Assembly: GCA_013397435.1 (NCBI GenBank)
Contig: VZRG01001999.1
Span: forward strand, 2,523 to 66,522
Direction: 5' to 3'
Origin: Erythrocercus mccallii
Lineage: Eukaryota; Chordata; Aves; Passeriformes; Dicruridae
Length of the DNA: 64,000 nucleotides
Under the pieces are notes generated by a model. That model searched no databases. It worked only from the letters and a program-made list of their open reading frames with translations, and was not told the origin of the DNA. The position numbers and the translations under genes were made by a program. Below are positions 57,001 through 64,000 of the stretch, in pieces (within the stretch, counting starts at the first letter, position 1; each line of letters starts with the position of its first letter).

Positions 57001-60000
57001 ACTGCTTTTTCAACTGTTTCTTTACTTTTTCTCAAAACCAGTTAATAGAGCCCGAGAAAAGACATTCCTTTTGTAATGTGTGGGGATGTGTCTGCAGGGG
57101 CAGGTTTGAATCAGTGCAGTGTGGAGAGGGAGGCTTGTGGCCTGCTGGGACAGTTTAACCGCTGTGGTGATGAGAGATGGAGCAAGTGGGAGTACAAATA
57201 ATGTATAGGCTAGAAACAACAACAAAAAAGCACTGGCTGTTAATTACCAGGGTATTGTGATGAAACACAGCATTGATGAGAGCTGTTTCACTGAGCTGGT
57301 GTTTATGTGCCACCTCCCCCCTGGGTGAGCAGCACTGCCTGTACCAGGCTGTTAAACAGCTGAGACAGGGGGCCACGAAGGAGAAATGTCCCCACTATCA
57401 TTCATCCTGTGGCCTTCCAGACTTCAGGGCATGATTTGGGAATGATGGATTTGGGATTGGTCCTTCTGTCTTTCCAAACACAGTGTCTGCTGCTGCAGCT
57501 CAAGCTGCAGGATGCTGTGAACTACACCGATGACCAGCCTATGTGCTGCCTCCAGCTCTTGCCCCGTGTTCATGTACCCTACCAATGTTCTCTCCAGAGA
57601 AAGCTGTCTGCAAAATCCTTTTTATTTCACTGACCTAGTGAAAACCTAATCTAGAAGGTTTTTTAATTTCACCAAGGTGGAGGGCACTTTGGTTAGGCAT
57701 AGGGAGGCAGACAGAGGGAATCCCAACAGTGCTGTTTGCAGTGCTGGGGCTGCTGTTTCCATACAGATTTACCTTCGGCACTGATAGTCATACACCACCA
57801 ATGCCAGAACAGTTGTCATTTTAGTACCTCACCTTTATGTCACAGTTTGCTTCGCATGATTAATTATCAGTGGCAGTTCTGAGCCACTGCATAACATTTC
57901 TTATTTAAGAATTGGAGAAAAAGGCTCATTCTGTATAGCTGACTAACTCAAAGCTATGCTGCCTGACCTAGTCTGTGTTCATTCTTCTCCCCTTTTCCTT
58001 CTCATACCCAGCACACCAGTGAGAATTAAACAGAATAATGAACATTCTTCCAAATTTTCCTTTAGAAGGAAATTTGTGTGCACAGCTTGGGGTGTCTGTT
58101 ACTTTCTTTTGAAAGTACAAACTACTCTAGATGTCCCCTGGGGAAGCCAGACTGGTTTTGGCAGAAGAGGTGGGGTGTGAAATGTTTGCAACACAGATCT
58201 TCACAGGCTACTGTCAGGGCCATGCATCTGGTTTGCCCAGGCAGAGCTGGGCAGCCAGAAGTGCTCTCCCAAGGGACAGGCTAAGTCCACTTGTTGGCAA
58301 AGACCTCCACAGGTCAGCGAGGGTTCTCTGATGTCTCCTGGCAAATGGAGGATTGCAAATGTTCCAACTCATGGTCACAGTGAGAGCTCTGCATGACGAA
58401 GCCAGGAGCCCTCCTGGATAACGGAGCCATTAAACTGCTTCCTCTGAGCTGTGTCAGACACTGGTGGGGTGCCCTTCCAACCCTTGGACACAGGGGCAGA
58501 TTGTGCCCATTCTCCTATCCAGCCAAAGGGCCCAGCATGAGGACAGAAATGGGGGAAAGGCTGAAGGAGGGGAAAAAATACAGGGGTAGAGAAAAGACAT
58601 AGCAGAAAGATAGACCAGTGCACAGGAATAACAGAGCAGGAAAGCAGAAATCACTTGGATATTTCCTATACAGGAAATATCTCACTTCCAGTAAGGTCAG
58701 GCAGTTCCTGGAGCTGTTCATAAGTCACAAGAAGGATGCAACACCAAAAGACTTGAATGAAAGTACAAGACAAAACCCCTAAGACTCAAACTGTTATCTT
58801 ACAGTGAGTTTTAGGGGCTTGCTTTGCTCACAGGCAGATGCCCAAGGAAGGAACACTTACATTGGTGTGACAGGACAGGCAGCTGCTTCCCTTTTATCAG
58901 AACTATGTGACTGGGGATGTGTGGGTAAGTCTGATGGTCTTGACTTCTGCCATTCACTCACTTTCCATTCTTTCACTCTAACCTAAGGATGAGTGGACTT
59001 CAAGTGGAGGAAATTTCTCCTACCTTAAGGAATGTCTTTCAATCCCATATTTCAGTTCTACAGCACAGTTTGCACAACAGATACCCTAGTCTCTCTTGAG
59101 CCCCTGTTCCCAGCCCCACTGTGTGTCTCCTCACACACCTCTGTGCCCCTCCAAGCCCTCTCTGCCTCAGCCAGGCCATGCAGTGCACAGTGAGTCTCTC
59201 TGGATCCATCCCAATGCCTGCATCAAGCAAGCTTACTTCTTAAATAGCATAAAAATCAGGAGCTTGAGTATTAATTTCCCCAAGCGGCGAGATACTTAAG
59301 AATGTAAAGATAACTGTAAGCCTTGATTATAAAGATTTACTGCTATTATTAAGGATAAGCATGCCTTTAAAGATCTTGCTGGATCAAGGATGGAGCTCCT
59401 CATACACAGTACTATTAACCCTGCCGGCTCAGGTGCGTGCCCCGATCCCATACATTGCTGAACGCAAGTGCAGGTATTTTCTCTGTTTTCTGCACAGCTG
59501 AAATAAGATGCTTTTCAAAATGGAGTCACCACAGTTCACAAGCACTATTTGAAGGCAGATGAATATACAGGGAGCCAAGTAAGACTCTTTGTGAGGATGT
59601 CCATAGTTATGGGGAAAAGTGTCATTCCCCTTCATTCTGCGTTATCCCTCCTGGGAGGGGATGTCTGCTTCATGGCCACAGGATGGCATGTGCTGAGTAT
59701 TTGTGCAAGAAGGTGAGAATTCAGTTTTCTGAGGTACCTTCTACCTACTATTCCCAAAAATCATGAGCAATGGCACAACAGGCACCTTTCCCCTTAATTA
59801 CTCCAGGTCTTTATGAGCTTGCTTTCCACCAGAACAGCCTGGCTCACTCTGGGTGAGCAGGAAACCCTCACGATCTCAGGGTCCAAGCTTGGTCTTCACT
59901 GCTGTGCCTCCCAAGATAAAACAAGTTGGGGGCTCCCAGCTCTCACACTTGCTCAAAATACCCATCATGGAAACCCCAACTGCAGAGACTGGGCTCTGCC

Positions 60001-63000
60001 TGGGGCCTGTGTTGTCCCTGTGTGCAGAAATTTGCAGTCATCTCCCAATTCCCCAAGTGCCAATACAAGTTAAAGCCGATGGGTGGGGGGAGAAGAGGCA
60101 AAACAACTGCTCACAGCTCTGGTGCAATGTTCTCACACATCTGAAGTGTTTCCCAAAAACTGGTAGGTTACTGAAGGGAAAACTGGTGTCTGTAGTGATT
60201 TATAGTCTAGCTGAGCCTTGAACAGGGTTCTCCTCCTAGCATTACTGGCCCTGGCAGAGAGGCTGTGTCTTCATCCCTGTTGCCTTCTAACACGGTAAGA
60301 AGATGACATCCAGAGAACAGAGCCAGCTGGGGATACCTGCTGTCAGCATCAGCTTCTCTCATCCTCTGTTAAGGGAACTAAGTAAAGCACTTCTCTATTT
60401 CTAGACTGTCTGCTAAATGCAATCAAGACCTAGTACTACAATTAATTGTGTGCAAAGCAAAAAGTACACAGCACCTGCAACTTACTGCTAAAGGGAGAAG
60501 TCACTTCTGTGACGCCAAAGGACAAACCCTTGGGAAGGTGCAGAGAGGCCACTCAGCACTTTCTTCTGCCTCCTCCAGCATCAGTAAGGTGTAATGTACT
60601 GCAACCCTCTGCAGCAGTCCCTGGGATCTTTCACAATTGGAGCACATCCCATTTCAGCCTTGCAAGTGCAGCTTGTATCCATTTGCCTTGGCCTTGTGTG
60701 CCTGAGTTCCCATGATGCAGCCCCACTGGGTTTGACTTCATTCAGACCCTGCAGAACTCCAGCCAAAATTGAGGGACTGGAGGGAGACAGAAGCTGCCCA
60801 AAGATCTGGGGACACAGTGCAATAGTTTGTAGGGCAGGCAGTTGTGCCATCCTTCCACCTTTTATTCAGTTATTACATCAAATTACAAAAAAATCTTCGC
60901 TGCCTCAGGAGTACAGGTATTCTTCCAACACCCCCTCCACCTTCATCTTTATTCTGTCCACAGACAGATTCCTCCAGTCTCAGTCACTGATCTCAGAGGT
61001 TTAATTTGCTCTGGGAAATGCCAGGTCATGCTGACCAGCTTCACTATGTACAGGCAGCTTTGTGTGCAGCTGTGCTTCCTTCTGAGCTTAAAGCAGAATA
61101 CAGAATGAAGTCTCAGAGGAGCATCGCACTGATACACAAAAGCACAGCAAATGGTGCTGAAAGTTACTGGGGACTCAACACTACACTTGGGTTCTTCACA
61201 GGAACAAACACAATATGGTGTCAGAGTCAAATTCCTGAATTAAAAAAAACCCAAACAAACTACAAAACCTAAAGAAATCCCAATACCTTACAGAGTGAAG
61301 AAAACCACTGCTGCCACTAAAAGCATAGAGTGGACCATGTATCAATGCCAACTCTTCTGCATTGTCTTGTTCAAGACAGTGTTGATTTTTCTTTCCCACT
61401 AAGCAAGCCCAGTCAGCTGCTAAGTTCTGGCACGGTCACAAAGTACAGGTGGAGGCTACTGACCAGCAGTGCCCAGACTCCAGGAAGAGCCTCATGGTGT
61501 GTGCCTGACCCAGCTGTGCACAGAACCTGCTGAAGCACCTGGAGCACAAAGGACTCAAATGACCCATTTCTTGGGAGAGTGCACACAGCTCCCCATGCAG
61601 AGAACCCAGTCCTCAGGGTTGCCCCACCTCCTCACTGGGCGATACTCCCTCAAGCAGAAAAGGAATCTCCCTGATGTTCTCCCTAGCAAGGCAGTGAAAC
61701 TGTCTTACAAAACATGTGTTATCCTACCTTTGCTCCTCTCTACCATCAGCTGCAGTGGTCCCTGCTTGCACGTCTCTGTAGGACACTCCCTTTTTCCAAC
61801 TCCCTCAAAGACATCATGGGGTTCACCAACCTCCTCCTCAGGACACAATGGGCCTTAGTAAGAGAAACCCCCATGCCTCTACCACAGGTGATCTGACTTC
61901 CCTGCTGCCCTCTCACTTCTGGGAGACTACTGGAATCTACAAGAGTGGGGCAGATCCCTGTTGCTAGAGCACACCTGTGCCACCAAGGCACAGTTTAATA
62001 AACAAGGAGGGTGTTCATGGTGTTTGATACAGAGGAAGATGAATATCAATCCTTAATGGTGCTGTTCAGCTACTGCCTGAATATTGGACAAATGTTTGCA
62101 GATTGCAGTGCTGCCTTTGGAAAATAAGGTAGGGGGACAGGAGTGAACTGTAGTGGTTCTCATGGAAATGTCCTTGTGGGTTGTGAGTGCTCAGCTTACC
62201 AAAGGTGGGTGTGCTGTCATCACTCCTTTCCTGCTTCAGACTGCAGGAGTGCCATCACTGAAGCTAGCAAATACAAACCCAGTAACCCAAGTGTAACTAA
62301 TAATGAGTGTAACTGCCAAGTACATGCTTAGTTCTTTAAAAAAAAATGTAAATGAAAATATACTTTTGGAGCCTATGAAGCTACTGTGAACTTTTCTCCT
62401 GCTGCTTGTTGTGACTCCTGTGTGCTCAGTCATACAGGAATTTAAATGTGACGCTGTACCAGGTGATAATCTAGAGAAACTATGGGAATTACTGGAATAA
62501 GGCACAAGTGGCTTGACTTATATAGTTCTGTCTGCATTGGTTATTTACTGTGCCTTCAAACACCTTAAAGGTTTTATATGAGAATTTTATCTGGTTGGCT
62601 GCCCTAGCTTGGGCCTCCATCCTTGTCATGCACTGCTCCTTCTTTCAGCTCTGAGTAGTTCCTCAACTACCTTGAAGTCTTACTTTTTGTAAAATTTGTT
62701 TTGGTTTGCATGTTGGTATGTTGCCCCAGCAAATACTTTGTCCTGTGATCTGTAAACTTGCTCTTCTCACAGGGAAGGAAGGTGAGAGAAGTGACTCTGA
62801 GCACTTGAACAGCTATAGTAAAGCTGTGGCTCTAATAGAGGCTGATGCAGCCTTCTTCTTGAGTCAGGCTGAAAAGGCAGGGTAGGCTTCAACAAAGAGG
62901 TGGAAATGGATGTGTTGCTGGAAAATGAATCTTGCTACTCTTGTTCTGTGAAGGTTTCTCTGAAGTAATTCCTTGCTGCCTTGAAAATGAAAAGTGCTTT

Positions 63001-63739
63001 GCCTCAAAACCAATAATTACTCAGTGATTGTCCTGTGAGATATGGCAAAGGAGAAAATAGCACATAAATTCAAGCACTGCAGTTATCCTTTCAGAGTCTG
63101 CATGTTAACTGCACGTAGAGCAGGGCAGCTGCCTCTGCAAGAGGAGTGGGATAAGCAATACTACTGTGCAGGCTGGTAATTCTCCCCAGGGCCCCCAGTT
63201 TGTCTTAAAAGCACTGTGATAAATAATCTAATGAATTGCAGTGATGAAGAAAAATGTCTCCTAGGTAGATAATAATAGGTAATAAATGCCTAAATACTTG
63301 TGAATCAGTTAGAACAAAAATGATTACTCTGTTAGAATACCTCATAGGTATATTAAAACCTGCCACACATCATTATGAGGGAGCATGTGGTAACAACATG
63401 AAACCGATACAATATTCAACAGCAGCACTGTAGGAGCTAAAATCCCTCTCCTCCCATGGAGGATATTAATAAGAACAAAAGTTGGATTTAGGATTTAGCA
63501 TCCCACCTGACTGCTTCCAGAAAATAAGCATCTGTAATCGGTCATACTGTTCAGAGTAAAAGGAAGCCATCAATAACATAAGTCACTCAGTTTTTAAAGG
63601 CTCTGAGACAAGTGGTTTGTGACAATTTTTTCCATTACCCATTAGATGACACAGGGAATATATCCTGCAAATGTCTTCTTGTCTGACTAATCTTTTAAGG
63701 CTGTCATTTGGCTCGCCTTGAATGTCGCATTCCAGGAGT
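54031..63739 (-). other. MAP6D1: MAP6D1 intron 1 (visible part)
   Basis: This 9.7-kb stretch has only short unrelated frames on both strands and no sequence resembling the GC-rich MAP6D1 exon 1. I see no CR1, LTR, tRNA or tandem array of note. It becomes CpG-rich at its far end, as expected near a first exon. Confidence 0.6.
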
Positions 63740-64000
63740 TTTAAACGGAAAACGACGATGGCACTAAGGGATGCGGCTGTTGGGCACGGACGGGACGCGG
63801 GTAGCTCCGGCTGTCGGAGGTGCGGTGTCTCCCGGCAGCGGGTGGGTAAAGCGCTGCTGCGCCAGGGATGGCATCATGGATCCCACGCCGGCGTGCTCCC
63901 TCCTCTCCCTGAGCGCGGGGCGGGCAGCTGCGCGCACCGAGGCCGGCTCCGCTGCCCCGGCACGCAGAGGGGCCGCCGAGGCCAGGCACCCGCCCGGGGC
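63740..64000 (-). promoter_or_regulatory. MAP6D1: Edge of CpG island, likely near MAP6D1 exon 1/promoter
   Basis: GC and CpG content rise sharply from about 63750 to the window end ('ccgcccggggc' at the edge). The expected exon-1 end (a Tyr codon followed by AG or CG and then GT on the minus strand) is not present in it. The exon therefore probably lies just beyond 64000, and this is the start of intron 1 within the island. A promoter of another gene cannot be excluded. Confidence 0.5.

Noticed and set aside
63741..63989. 82-codon minus-strand frame at the right edge as MAP6D1 exon 1
   Set aside because: It shows neither the Cys-rich palmitoylation start nor the Tyr-Arg splice end of MAP6D1. 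More likely it is intron 1 inside the CpG island, with exon 1 beyond the window.

Overview
The window is nuclear DNA from a bird, most likely a songbird. The evidence is one vertebrate gene split into 30 short coding blocks with GT/AG borders, three CR1 LINE tails (the commonest avian repeat), generally short introns, and an LTR-like block that resembles, from memory, songbird endogenous-retroviral LTRs. There is no bacterial gene, operon, CRISPR array, tRNA or rRNA that I can see.

Positions 1-43075 (+ strand) carry YEATS2, the histone-acylation reader and scaffold subunit of the ATAC histone acetyltransferase complex. The window opens inside the first coding exon, so the start codon and a little over ten residues lie off the left edge. 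I placed 30 coding exons by reading the frame across each splice site. Every phase joins, giving 1384 uninterrupted codons and then TGA at 43073-43075. The order is: basic N-terminus and coiled coil (exons 1-3), Ser-rich linker (4-5), YEATS domain (5-9), a long Ser/Thr/Pro/Gln-rich low-complexity middle (9-23), and a conserved C-terminal part ending in a histone-fold-like region (24-30). The 3' UTR follows to an AATAAA at 46536. It contains a MIR-like ancient SINE and a CR1 tail.

Positions 46.6-49.1 kb separate two convergent genes. This stretch holds a CR1 fragment, a CpG-rich patch split by a CCTCAGAG-type minisatellite (about 47.2-47.8 kb), and a 170-codon open frame with no recognised relative.

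Positions 49.1-64.0 kb (- strand) carry MAP6D1, a small microtubule-stabilising relative of MAP6/STOP. Its last two coding exons (53913-54030 and 51163-51240) and a roughly 2-kb 3' UTR ending near 49.13 kb are visible. Exon 1 is not in the window. The CpG-rich final 260 bp suggest it starts just past the right edge. The tail-to-tail YEATS2/MAP6D1 order is the same as on human chromosome 3q27, which supports both assignments.

No new multi-gene system is evident. The items most worth a second look are the orphan CpG patch between the genes, the LTR-like block pressed against the acceptor of YEATS2 exon 14, the abrupt GC shift of that exon, a repeated FQPI..SCKIV motif, and four psi-K-x-E (SUMO-type) sites.
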